From Streptomyces niger (GTDB lineage: Bacteria; Actinomycetota; Actinomycetes; Streptomycetales; Streptomycetaceae): a stretch of 64,000 nucleotides of DNA. Each line of letters starts with the position of its first letter. Positions within the stretch are counted from its first letter, which is position 1. Position numbers and translations under genes: made by a program. The stretch lies in contig NZ_JOFQ01000004.1 of NCBI RefSeq assembly GCF_000718305.1, positions 1 to 64,000 on the forward strand. The letters run 5' to 3'. The notes under the pieces are model-generated. The model was not told the DNA's origin and did not search any database. It worked only from the letters and a program-made list of their open reading frames with translations. This document shows, piece after piece, positions 56,565-64,000 of this stretch.

Positions 56565-57995
56565 CTACGGCTGCGGGGCCTCGCCCGCGGGGAGCACCGC
56601 CGACACCCGGAAACCACCCGCCTCCGTCGGGCCGGAGACGAACACACCGCCCAGCCCCGTCACCCGCTCACGCATCCCCAGCAGGCCGTTCCCGCCGCTC
56701 GGCAGACCCGCGTCCGCCGCGCCACGCGCCGACGGGCCGTTCTCCACCTGCACCGCGACCTCCCCCTCGCGATGCGCCAGCCGGACCCGCACCGCCGCGC
56801 CCGGCGCATGCTTGTGCACGTTCGTCAGCGCCTCCTGCACCACGCGGAACGCCGTCTGCTCCACCCCCGGCCCGTACGCCGTCGACTCCCCGTCCACCGA
56901 CAGTTCCACCGCCGTGCCCGCCGCCCGCGACTGGTCCACCAGCGCCGCGACCTCCGCCAGCGACGGCCCCTCCCCCTCGCTCTCCACCACCGCGGCGGCC
57001 CGCACCGCACCCGGCGCGAAACCGGGCACTCCCCCCTCCGCCCCGGCGCCGGCCGCCGCCACGCCGGACTCCGGCACCGCCGACACCCGCGACACCTTCG
57101 ACGCCACCGCCACCAAGCGCTCCGGTTCGTCCGACACACGCGCCGACGCCGCCGCGCCCTCCCCCGTACGCAGCACCCCCAGCATCTCCCGCAGCTCCGT
57201 CAGCGCCTGCCGGCCCATGTCCCCCACCAGGCCCGCGTTCCGCGACGCCTTCTCCGGATCCTTCAGCACCACCGCCTGCAACGCCGCCGCGTGCACCACC
57301 ATCAGGCTCACCCGGTGCGCCACCACGTCGTGCATCTCCCGCGCGATCCGCGTCCGCTCCTCGTTGCGCGCCCACTCCGCACGCTCCTCGGCGCGCTCCG
57401 CGAGCAGCATCAGTTCGCGCTCCAGGCCGTCCGCGCGCTCCCGCAGGCTCTCCACGAGCCGGCGCCGCGCGCCCACGTACAGGCCGAGCAGTACCGGCGG
57501 CGCCGTCAGTACCAGGCCCAGCGCCACCGACGACAGCGGCACGAACCACCACGGCGGGTTGAAGTCCTCCTGCGACGCCACGTCCTGCTGCATGTTCAGG
57601 CTCGTGATGATCAGCGTGCCGGCGACGGACATCCCCGCCAGCAGCACCGTGAACCGCCGCGGCACGTCCGACGCCGCCAGCGTGTAGAGGCCCACGACCG
57701 TCAGCAGGCCGCCCAGCTCCGCCGGGGTCACCGCGATCGAGACCAGTACGACGACAATCGGCCACTTGCGGCGCACCAGCAGTACCGGGCCGACCAGCAG
57801 GCCGAGCACGATTCCCGCCGCCATCGGCAGCCGGGACTCCTGCGCGAACTGCACCCCCTCGAAAACGCACTCCACCGTCGAGGCGACGGCCAGGAACACG
57901 TCCAGCACGGCGCCACGGCGGCGTTCCCACCACCACGGCCCGCGGCCCGGCGCACCCCTGACGCCCCCGGCGTCCCTTACCCCCGTCGCGGTCAT
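56565..57995 (-). CDS. NarL-type sensor histidine kinase without adjacent regulator
   Basis: A 476-residue membrane kinase. Four to five hydrophobic segments cover about 28-175. HisKA_3 has His222 in EMHDVVAHRVS, and the HATPase domain has an N-box FRVVQEALTNVHKHA and a G-box GGNGLLGMRERV. A low-complexity insert lies between them (about 290-350). No response-regulator gene is in the window. ATG at 57995 (MTATGV) is likely. The gene is divergent from the HTH/LAGLIDADG-like gene. Confidence 0.88.
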   Translation of the reverse strand: MTATGVRDAGGVRGAPGRGPWWWERRRGAVLDVFLAVASTVECVFEGVQFAQESRLPMAAGIVLGLLVGPVLLVRRKWPIVVVLVSIAVTPAELGGLLTVVGLYTLAASDVPRRFTVLLAGMSVAGTLIITSLNMQQDVASQEDFNPPWWFVPLSSVALGLVLTAPPVLLGLYVGARRRLVESLRERADGLERELMLLAERAEERAEWARNEERTRIAREMHDVVAHRVSLMVVHAAALQAVVLKDPEKASRNAGLVGDMGRQALTELREMLGVLRTGEGAAASARVSDEPERLVAVASKVSRVSAVPESGVAAAGAGAEGGVPGFAPGAVRAAAVVESEGEGPSLAEVAALVDQSRAAGTAVELSVDGESTAYGPGVEQTAFRVVQEALTNVHKHAPGAAVRVRLAHREGEVAVQVENGPSARGAADAGLPSGGNGLLGMRERVTGLGGVFVSGPTEAGGFRVSAVLPAGEAPQP

Positions 57996-58152
57996 ACCGC
58001 CCACCCTACGGGCGCCCGCCACCGATTTCCGGCCACGGCCACCACCATGTAGCACGCCCGTTACGGGCCAGTACCTGCGACTTTCCCCCGAAGCGACGAA
58101 TCACCCGGCATTTCCGGCGCGTCCGTCCAGCGATGCCGTGACGCTTTGCACT

Positions 58153-59013
58153 GTGACAAACACCCACACGGGATTCGAGCCCCTGCGCGACGAGGCCGTG
58201 GCCCTCCGCCGCGCAGGCCTCAGCCGCCGCCAGATCCGCGACCGCCTCAAGGTTGACAGCGACCACCTGCTGACCCGACTCCTCGAAGGTGAGCCACCCC
58301 CGGAGTGGACGAAGCGCCCCAACGCGAAGGACGGCCTGCGCGCCCAGGCACGCGAGCTACGACGGGCAGGTAAGACGTACGACGAGATCGTGGCCGAGTT
58401 GGGCGTCTCGAAGAGCTCGGTGTCGCTGTGGGTCCGGGATCTGCCGAAACCGTCCCCTTCACCGGAGCGGATGCACCGGATGCGGGAGGCCCGCTGGGCG
58501 CCGTACCGGGAAGCGCGTGACCGGCAGTGCGCGGAGACGAAGTCAGCAGCAGCCAAGGAGATCGGCCAACTCTCCGACCGAGAGCTGTTCCTGGTCGGGG
58601 TCGGGCTCTACTGGGCCGAAGGCGCCAAGAGCAAGTCGTACCAGCGCCGCGAGGACGTCCTCTTCGTCAACAGCGACCCCGGCATGATCAGGGTCTACCT
58701 TGCCTGGCTCACCCTGCTCGGCGTGGAGCGTGCGCGGCTGGATTTTCGCGTGATGATCCACGAGTCCGCCGATGCGCTCGAAGCGGAGCGCTTCTGGGGC
58801 GAGGTGGTCGGAGTCGACGCCGCCGCCTTCAGCAAGACGACCCTCAAGAAGCACAACCCGAAGACGGTTCGGAAGAACATCGGGGACGACTACCACGGGT
58901 GTCTCGTGGTACGGGTGAGAAAGGGTGCCGACCTATACCGTCGCATTGAAGGCTGGTGGTACGGCATAGTGTTGGGTGTCGAACGGGATCAGCCGGAGGG
59001 ATGTCCGGTTTAA
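58153..59013 (+). CDS. HTH protein with LAGLIDADG-like domain beside a tRNA gene
   Basis: A 286-residue protein. Two helix-turn-helix units come first: [17 protein letters not shown], and a resolvase-like [27 protein letters not shown] near residue 70-95. Residues ~145-280 start [17 protein letters not shown], a pattern like single-motif LAGLIDADG endonucleases, and contain [18 protein letters not shown]. The start is probably GTG 58153; a GTG at 58138 is possible. It ends 12 bases before tRNA-Gln. Could be a homing-type nuclease or a regulator descended from one. Confidence 0.65.
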   Translation: MTNTHTGFEPLRDEAVALRRAGLSRRQIRDRLKVDSDHLLTRLLEGEPPPEWTKRPNAKDGLRAQARELRRAGKTYDEIVAELGVSKSSVSLWVRDLPKPSPSPERMHRMREARWAPYREARDRQCAETKSAAAKEIGQLSDRELFLVGVGLYWAEGAKSKSYQRREDVLFVNSDPGMIRVYLAWLTLLGVERARLDFRVMIHESADALEAERFWGEVVGVDAAAFSKTTLKKHNPKTVRKNIGDDYHGCLVVRVRKGADLYRRIEGWWYGIVLGVERDQPEGCPV

Positions 59014-59025
59014 CCCCGTTTACTA

Positions 59026-59097
59026 TCCCCTGTGGTGTAATTGGCAGCACTGGGGCTTTTGGTGCCCTATGTCCGGGTTCGAGTCCTGGCAGGGGAG
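59026..59097 (+). tRNA. tRNA-Gln (TTG anticodon)
   Basis: A 72-nt tRNA. Acceptor TCCCCTG pairs with CAGGGGA, discriminator G. D-arm GTGT/GCAC. Anticodon stem GGGGC/GCCCT holds the loop TTTTGGT, anticodon TTG. T-arm contains GGTTCGAGTCC. CCA is not encoded. It lies between the HTH/LAGLIDADG-like gene and glmU. Confidence 0.93.
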
Positions 59098-59227
59098 CAG
59101 AGAACACATCTGCTCAGTTCGGGTCCCGGCGGACACGTCGGGACCCGTCCGCGTTTCGGCTGCAATACGCACCGGTATCCTTCGGGTGTCCACCACCCGA
59201 AGTAGCCAAGAAGCCGAAGGGCATCCC

Positions 59228-60748
59228 GTGAGCGCCAACCTTCCCCACGTTCTCGGCTCCGCTCGAACAGGGGACACCCCACTGGCCGCCGTCGTCGTTC
59301 TCGCAGCGGGTGAGGGCACCCGCATGAAGTCGGCGACCCCCAAGGTCCTGCACGCGATCTGCGGCCGCTCCCTCGTCGGCCACGTCGTCACCGCCTCCCG
59401 TGAGCTGGACCCCGAGCACCTCGTCGTGGTCGTGGGGCATGCCCGTGAGCAGGTGACCGCGCACCTCGCCGAGATCGACGCGGGCGTCCGCACGGCGGTG
59501 CAGCACGAGCAGAACGGCACGGGTCACGCCGTCCGGATGGGGCTGGAGGAGCTGACCTCCGGCGGCTCCGGCGAGGCCGGTGCGCCGGGTGTGGAGCTGG
59601 ACGGGACCGTGGTGGTCGTGTGCGGTGACACACCGCTGCTGACGGGCGAGACGCTCAAGGCGCTGACCGAGACGCACGCCGCCGACGGCAACGCCGTCAC
59701 CGTGCTGTCCGCCGAGGTGCCGGACGCGACCGGGTACGGGCGGATCGTGCGGGACGAGGCCACCGGCGCGGTCACCGCGATCGTGGAGCACAAGGACGCG
59801 ACGGACGCGCAGCGCGCGATCCGGGAGATCAACAGTGGTGTGTTCGCGTTCGACGCGCGGCTGCTGATCGATGCGCTGGGCAAGGTGCGGACGGACAACA
59901 GCCAGGGTGAGGAATACCTCACGGATGTGCTGGGGATCGTGCGGGAGGCCGGTCACCGGGTGGGTGCGGCGGTGGCGCCGGACCACCGGGAGATCCTGGG
60001 GATCAACAACCGCGTGCAGCTGGCGGAGGCCCGCCGGCTGCTGAACGAGCGGCTGTTGGAAGCCGCGATGCTGAGTGGTGTGACGGTCGTGGATCCGGCG
60101 ACGACGTGGGTGGACGCGACGGTGACGTTCGCGCCGGACGCTGTCGTGCATCCCGGTACGCAGCTGCTCGGCAGCACGCATGTGGGGGCGTTCGCGGAGG
60201 TGGGCCCGCAGTCGCGGCTGACGGACACGACGGTCGACGAGGGCGCGGTCGTGTCGTTCACGGTGGCGGACGGGGCGCGGGTCGGCGCGGGGGCGAGCGT
60301 GGGCCCGTACGCGTATCTGCGGCCGGGTACGGAGCTGGGGCCGAAGGCGAAGGCCGGCACGTACGTGGAGATGAAGAACGCGAAGATCGGTGAGGGCACG
60401 AAGGTGCCGCACCTGTCGTACGTCGGGGACGCCACCATCGGTGAGTACACCAACATCGGTGCGGCGAGCGTCTTCGTGAACTACGACGGCGAGGCGAAGC
60501 ACCACACGACGGTGGGTTCGCACTGCAAGACGGGGTCGGACAACATGTTTGTGGCTCCTGTCACGATCGGGGACGGCGCGTACACCGCGGCGGGCTCCGT
60601 GATCACCAAGGATGTGCCCCCGGGTTCGCTGGCTGTCGCGCGTGGACAGCAGCGGAATATCGAGGGTTGGGTCGCTCGCAAGCGACCGGGAAGCGCCGCC
60701 GCGCAGGCCGCTTCGGCTGCTCGTCAGGAGAGCAAGGACGAGCAGTGA
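59228..60748 (+). CDS. glmU: Bifunctional GlcN-1-P acetyltransferase / GlcNAc-1-P uridyltransferase
   Basis: A 506-residue enzyme making UDP-GlcNAc for the cell wall. The N-terminal pyrophosphorylase domain has [21 protein letters not shown], the NGTGHAV loop and VVCGDTPLL. The C-terminal left-handed beta-helix of hexapeptide repeats has the acetyltransferase residues in [22 protein letters not shown] and [17 protein letters not shown]. The Ala/Lys-rich tail is typical of actinobacteria. The GTG at 59228 follows GAAGGG. It is followed by prs, the usual order. Confidence 0.96.
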   Translation: MSANLPHVLGSARTGDTPLAAVVVLAAGEGTRMKSATPKVLHAICGRSLVGHVVTASRELDPEHLVVVVGHAREQVTAHLAEIDAGVRTAVQHEQNGTGHAVRMGLEELTSGGSGEAGAPGVELDGTVVVVCGDTPLLTGETLKALTETHAADGNAVTVLSAEVPDATGYGRIVRDEATGAVTAIVEHKDATDAQRAIREINSGVFAFDARLLIDALGKVRTDNSQGEEYLTDVLGIVREAGHRVGAAVAPDHREILGINNRVQLAEARRLLNERLLEAAMLSGVTVVDPATTWVDATVTFAPDAVVHPGTQLLGSTHVGAFAEVGPQSRLTDTTVDEGAVVSFTVADGARVGAGASVGPYAYLRPGTELGPKAKAGTYVEMKNAKIGEGTKVPHLSYVGDATIGEYTNIGAASVFVNYDGEAKHHTTVGSHCKTGSDNMFVAPVTIGDGAYTAAGSVITKDVPPGSLAVARGQQRNIEGWVARKRPGSAAAQAASAARQESKDEQ

Positions 60749-60757
60749 CCGGGCAAC

Positions 60758-60813
60758 GGGTGCGCCGTGCGGGGCGTACCGTGATAAGCGCACGCAACGT
60801 GGACGGCGCACCC
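60758..60813. promoter_or_regulatory. Hairpin between glmU and prs
   Basis: GGGTGCGCCGT and ACGGCGCACCC form an 11-bp stem around a 34-base loop. Could be a terminator/attenuator or a processing site in a glmU-prs transcript. No T-run follows. Confidence 0.4.
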
Positions 60814-60854
60814 CCAGCGCCCTCATGTTTGACAGCTTGGCAAGGAGATTTGCT

Positions 60855-61829
60855 GTGACCGGGATCAAGACGACCGGCGAGAAGAAGCTGATGCTCTTCT
60901 CCGGCCGCGCCCACCCCGAGCTGGCGGAGGAGGTTGCCCACCAGCTGGGTGTCGGCCTGGTCCCGACGAAGGCCTTCGACTTCGCGAACGGTGAGATCTA
61001 CATCCGTTACCAGGAGTCGGCGCGTGGTGCGGACTGCTTCCTGATTCAGAGCCACACGGCTCCGATCAACAAGTGGATCATGGAGCAGCTCATCATGATC
61101 GATGCTCTGAAGCGGGCTTCCGCGCGGAGCATCACGGTGGTCATTCCGTCGTACGGCTACGCCCGTCAGGACAAGAAGCACCGCGGCCGCGAGCCCATCT
61201 CGGCGCGTCTGGTGGCGGACCTGCTGAAGACCGCGGGTGCGGACCGCATCGTCACGGTGGACCTGCACACGGACCAGATCCAGGGCTTCTTCGACGGCCC
61301 CGTGGACCACCTGTTCGCGCTGCCGGTGCTGGCGGACTACGTGGGCGCGAAGGTGGACCGCAGCAAGCTGACGGTCGTCTCCCCGGACGCCGGCCGCGTG
61401 CGGGTGGCCGACCGCTGGTGCGACCGGCTGGACGCCCCGCTGGCGATCGTGCACAAGCGGCGCGACAAGGACGTGGCGAACCAGGTCACCGTCCACGAGG
61501 TCGTGGGCGATGTGAAGGACCGCGTCTGCGTCCTGGTCGACGACATGGTGGACACCGGCGGCACGATCTGCGCGGCCGCCGACGCGCTGTTCGCGAACGG
61601 TGCGGCCGACGTCATCGTGACCGCCACGCACGGCATCCTGTCCGGCCCGGCCGCCGACCGCCTGAAGAACTCCAAGGTGAGCGAGTTCGTGTTCACCAAC
61701 ACGCTGCCGACGCCGGGTGAGCTGGAGCTCGACAAGATCACGGTGCTGTCGATGGCGCCGACGATCGCGCGGGCGATCCAGGAGGTCTTCGAGGACGGCT
61801 CGGTGACCAGCCTCTTCGAGGAGCAGTGA
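60855..61829 (+). CDS. prs: Ribose-phosphate pyrophosphokinase (PRPP synthetase)
   Basis: A 324-residue enzyme making PRPP from ribose 5-phosphate and ATP, for nucleotides, His and Trp. The N-terminal KLMLFSGRAHPELAEEVA, the flexible loop YGYARQDKKHRGREPIS, the divalent-cation segment DLHTDQIQGFF and the PRPP loop VLVDDMVDTGGT are all present. GTG at 60855 follows AAGGAG. Length is standard class I. Confidence 0.97.
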   Translation: MTGIKTTGEKKLMLFSGRAHPELAEEVAHQLGVGLVPTKAFDFANGEIYIRYQESARGADCFLIQSHTAPINKWIMEQLIMIDALKRASARSITVVIPSYGYARQDKKHRGREPISARLVADLLKTAGADRIVTVDLHTDQIQGFFDGPVDHLFALPVLADYVGAKVDRSKLTVVSPDAGRVRVADRWCDRLDAPLAIVHKRRDKDVANQVTVHEVVGDVKDRVCVLVDDMVDTGGTICAAADALFANGAADVIVTATHGILSGPAADRLKNSKVSEFVFTNTLPTPGELELDKITVLSMAPTIARAIQEVFEDGSVTSLFEEQ

Positions 61830-61837
61830 GCTGATTT

Positions 61838-61948
61838 CCGGTTTAACCGGGGCTTCCGGCGGAAGCTTCCGTAGCACGCCAGAGATCAATTTTCGGGACG
61901 GCCTCCCCGCCGGGTAGACTCATCGAGTTGCTCGGCGAGGGAGGCCGT
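61838..61948 (+). promoter_or_regulatory. rplY leader: palindromes and long-loop hairpin
   Basis: Between prs and rplY lie CCGGTT-T-AACCGG (61838-61850), GCTTCCG-G-CGGAAGC (61852-61866), and ACGGCCTCCC pairing over 10 bp with GGGAGGCCGT across a 31-base loop (61898-61948). TAGACT near 61915 could be a -10. They may terminate prs and control L25 synthesis. Confidence 0.4.
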
Positions 61949-62048
61949 ACTCATACGTACGGAGCTCCGTTATCGACGCGCTCTTCGTAGCAGGTCTGTC
62001 GTGGGCCGGGTGACGGTCGTCAGATCCGAGAGATACGAGGAGTGCACC

Positions 62049-62642
62049 ATGGCCGAGGTGAAGATTTCCGCCGAGCTGCGTACGGAGTTCGGTAAGGGCA
62101 GCGCCCGTCGTCTGCGTCGCGAGGACAAGGTTCCCGGCGTTGTGTACGGTCACGGCTCCGAGCCGCGTCACGTGGCCCTGCCGCACCACGACACCCTGAT
62201 GGCGCTGAAGAACTCGAACGTTCTGATCAGCCTGGACATCGAGGGCAAGCAGGAGCTGGTGATCCCCAAGGACGTGCAGCGCGCCACGCTCCGCATGGGC
62301 ATCATCAACCACGTCGACCTGCTGCTGGTCCGCCGTGGCGAGAAGGTCAACGTCGAGCTGCCGATCCACACCGAGGGCGAGCTGGCCCCGGGTGGCAACC
62401 TGCTCGAGCACGTCCTGAACACCCTGCCGGTCGAGGCCGAGGCCACCCACATCCCCGAGTCGGTCACCGCCGACATCTCGGGTCTGGACGCCGGCCAGTC
62501 GGTCCTGGCGAAGGACATCAAGCTGCCCCAGGGTGTCTCCCTGGACGTCGAGGACGACGCCATCGTGCTGCAGGTCGTGGCCGCGCAGGCCGAGGCCGCC
62601 GCCGAGGGCGAGGGCGAGGCCGAGGAGGGCGCCGAGGCCTGA
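62049..62642 (+). CDS. rplY: 50S ribosomal protein L25 (Ctc/TL5 form)
   Basis: A 197-residue protein that binds 5S rRNA. The N-terminal L25 domain (about 1-95) has [29 protein letters not shown]; the C-terminal TL5/Ctc domain follows, with [22 protein letters not shown], and an acidic Ala/Glu tail ends it. The ATG at 62049 follows GAGGAG. Position between prs and pth is standard for actinobacteria. Confidence 0.96.
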   Translation: MAEVKISAELRTEFGKGSARRLRREDKVPGVVYGHGSEPRHVALPHHDTLMALKNSNVLISLDIEGKQELVIPKDVQRATLRMGIINHVDLLLVRRGEKVNVELPIHTEGELAPGGNLLEHVLNTLPVEAEATHIPESVTADISGLDAGQSVLAKDIKLPQGVSLDVEDDAIVLQVVAAQAEAAAEGEGEAEEGAEA

Positions 62643-62700
62643 GCCTCGGACCGCCTCTGACGGCCGTCCGTTCCGACGGTCGCCGTCACCGGTTCTTCCG

Positions 62701-62740
62701 CCGCCGTCCCGTTCGTTGCGAGCGGGGCGGCGGTTTTTTT
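62701..62740 (+). terminator. Rho-independent terminator after rplY
   Basis: CCGCC...GGCGG GC-rich stem (62701-62733) followed by seven T, the clearest intrinsic terminator in the window. It leaves only 21 bases before pth. Confidence 0.92.
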
Positions 62741-62761
62741 CTTACGTACAGGAGTGCAGCT

Positions 62762-63355
62762 GTGAGTGAGGGCGCGGCGGGTCCGTGGCTGGTGGTGGGT
62801 CTGGGGAATCCGGGTCCCGAGTACGCCGGCAACCGGCACAACGTGGGGTTCATGGTGGCCGATCTGCTGGCGGAGCGGATGGGCGGCCGGTTCAAGACGC
62901 ACAAGGCGCGGGCGCAGGTGGTGGAGGGGCGGATCGGCCCGCCGGGGCCGGGGAGCCGCCGGGTGGTGGTGGCGAAGCCGTCGTCGTACATGAACCTGTC
63001 GGGTGGTCCGGTGACGGCCCTGCGGGACTTCTACAAGGTGCCGGTGGAGCGGATCGTCGCGATCCATGACGAGCTGGACATCGACTACGGGGCGCTGCGG
63101 CTGAAGCTGGGCGGCGGGGACAACGGGCACAACGGCCTGAAGTCGATGACGAAGTCGATGGGCGCCGAGTACCACCGCGTGCGGTTCGGCATCGGGCGCC
63201 CGCCGGGGCGGATGCAGGTGGCGGACTTCGTCCTGAAGGATTTCTCCGCGGCGGAGCGCAAGGAGCTGGACTACTTCGTGGACCGCGCGGCGGACGCGGT
63301 GGAAGCGCTGGTCACAGAGGGGTTGGAACGGGCGCAATCCGCCTACAACTCCTGA
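62762..63355 (+). CDS. pth: Peptidyl-tRNA hydrolase
   Basis: A 197-residue enzyme that frees tRNA from peptidyl-t[20 protein letters not shown] contains the catalytic His26. PSSYMNLSG has the substrate-binding Asn, [10 protein letters not shown] the Asp of the active site, and NGHNGLKSM is the C-terminal signature. GTG at 62762 follows AGGAG. Confidence 0.96.
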   Translation: MSEGAAGPWLVVGLGNPGPEYAGNRHNVGFMVADLLAERMGGRFKTHKARAQVVEGRIGPPGPGSRRVVVAKPSSYMNLSGGPVTALRDFYKVPVERIVAIHDELDIDYGALRLKLGGGDNGHNGLKSMTKSMGAEYHRVRFGIGRPPGRMQVADFVLKDFSAAERKELDYFVDRAADAVEALVTEGLERAQSAYNS

Positions 63356-63436
63356 CCGGGACAGCGCGGGACGTCGGCTGACGAACCGTTCTGATCGAGT
63401 TGACCGGGCGTACTCGCATGGCCAAGGATCACCGCC

Positions 63437-63958
63437 ATGTCCAGGACAGGTACGACGGGGACCAAGAAGCGCAGCCGTACGCGGCGGGCCGGCGAGAGCG
63501 CCTTCGGGATGCTGCTCGTGCTGAAGAACGCGCTGATGGCGCTGCTGGCGCTGCTGCTCGTGGTGGCCGGGGCATGGACGTCGTGGAGCACGGCCCAGTA
63601 CGCGATGCTCGTGCAGGCGAAGGAGCGCGGCACGATGACGGTCGCGGCGTGCGACGACGACCGCTGCTGGGGTCCCTACGTGCCGACGGGCGGGGACGGG
63701 CAGCGGCGGGCGAAGGTGGTGCTCGCGGAGACGGCGGCACCGGAGAAGGGCCGGCGGGTCGAGGTCACGGTGGAGCCGGACTCGGACCGTGCGGTGCGGA
63801 CGGGCCCGGGCGGCATCCTGTACGCGTGGGTCCCGCTGGGCGGTGCGCTGCTGCTGGCCTCGCTGGTGGTGGCGGGGGGCCTGCGCATGCGGAGGACGGC
63901 GTGGGCCGTCGGTCTTTCCGGTGTTGCGCTGCTGGTGGCGGCGTTCTTCACGCTCTGA
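63437..63958 (+). CDS. Small membrane protein, unknown function
   Basis: A 173-residue protein with a basic start, a hydrophobic segment (~28-48), and an extracellular-looking central part with CDDDRCW (two Cys that could pair). Two further hydrophobic segments (~128-148 and ~153-172) follow. It sits downstream of pth in Streptomyces as I know it. Function unknown. It ends five bases before adapter sequence, so its stop is trustworthy but nothing beyond is. Confidence 0.75.
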   Translation: MSRTGTTGTKKRSRTRRAGESAFGMLLVLKNALMALLALLLVVAGAWTSWSTAQYAMLVQAKERGTMTVAACDDDRCWGPYVPTGGDGQRRAKVVLAETAAPEKGRRVEVTVEPDSDRAVRTGPGGILYAWVPLGGALLLASLVVAGGLRMRRTAWAVGLSGVALLVAAFFTL

Positions 63959-63963
63959 CGTCA

Positions 63964-64000
63964 CTGTCTCTTATACACATCTGACGCTGCCGACGAAGGC
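63964..64000. other. Untrimmed Illumina Nextera adapter
   Basis: CTGTCTCTTATACACATCT (63964-63982) is the Tn5 mosaic end, followed by GACGCTGCCGACGA (63983-63996), the Nextera i5-side adapter read in reverse. The last bases AGGC would start the index. This is technical sequence, not chromosome. Confidence 0.97.

Noticed and set aside
59026..59097. Integrated element using tRNA-Gln as attachment site
   Set aside because: No integrase, excisionase or duplicated tRNA 3' end is seen; the downstream gene is core glmU.

Overview
The window is high-GC actinobacterial DNA and almost certainly comes from a Streptomyces. Evidence includes the Leu-tRNA with anticodon TAA (bldA), two resuscitation-promoting-factor genes behind a c-di-AMP (ydaO-type) riboswitch, roadblock/LC7 proteins, frequent GTG starts, and a gene order I recognise from the conserved Streptomyces core chromosome (hutU ... 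bldA ... ndh ... eno ... rpf ... mazG ... mfd ... glmU-prs-rplY-pth). By eye I found no in-frame TTA codon in the genes annotated here. The last 37 bases (63964-64000) are an untrimmed Illumina Nextera adapter, so the true chromosomal sequence ends near 63963.

Layout. 1-5.6 kb: start of hutU, a four-gene roadblock/DUF4388 signalling cluster, and an RpiR-family repressor divergent from an NCS1 permease with a palindromic operator between them. 5.8-12 kb: cystathionine beta-synthase, an SGNH hydrolase, a thiolase behind two TetR-type palindromes and followed by an 86-bp direct repeat, and small conserved proteins. 12-16.4 kb: a Bax1-I protein and a MarR-MFS efflux operon whose pump carries three carboxypeptidase-regulatory-like domains. 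16.8 kb: bldA. 17.3-23.8 kb: a MacB-like ABC transporter, a cyclopropane-fatty-acid-synthase-like methyltransferase, and type II NADH dehydrogenase with Rex-like sites. 24-28 kb: ppx, DUF501, divIC and eno. 28-30.3 kb: the two Rpf muralytic enzymes. 30.5-38.7 kb: P450, MazG, a SurA-like lipoprotein, a Ser/Thr kinase with a membrane partner, and an orphan N6-adenine methylase. 39-48.2 kb: DUF4190/DUF4352 protein, HNH lipoprotein, DUF2079 membrane protein, mfd, and a second MFS pump. 48.2-50.8 kb: a coiled-coil DivIVA/Scy-like protein and an LCP ligase.

50.9-56.4 kb is the most unusual part. Two divergent two-gene operons encode predicted toxin-type domains of three kinds: a WHH HNH/EndoVII nuclease, an XOO_2897-like deaminase and a YwqJ-like deaminase. 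Each is fused to or paired with a different SUKH immunity class. None has a signal peptide or export domain, and a doubled TGTCAC/GTGAC inverted-repeat array lies in the shared promoter region. This looks like an intracellular toxin-immunity-type system rather than a secreted polymorphic toxin.

56.6-64 kb: a histidine kinase with no adjacent response regulator, an HTH/LAGLIDADG-like gene abutting tRNA-Gln, then the housekeeping run glmU, prs, rplY (L25) and pth, and a small membrane protein. Functions are assigned by recognising families and motifs; no database search was run.
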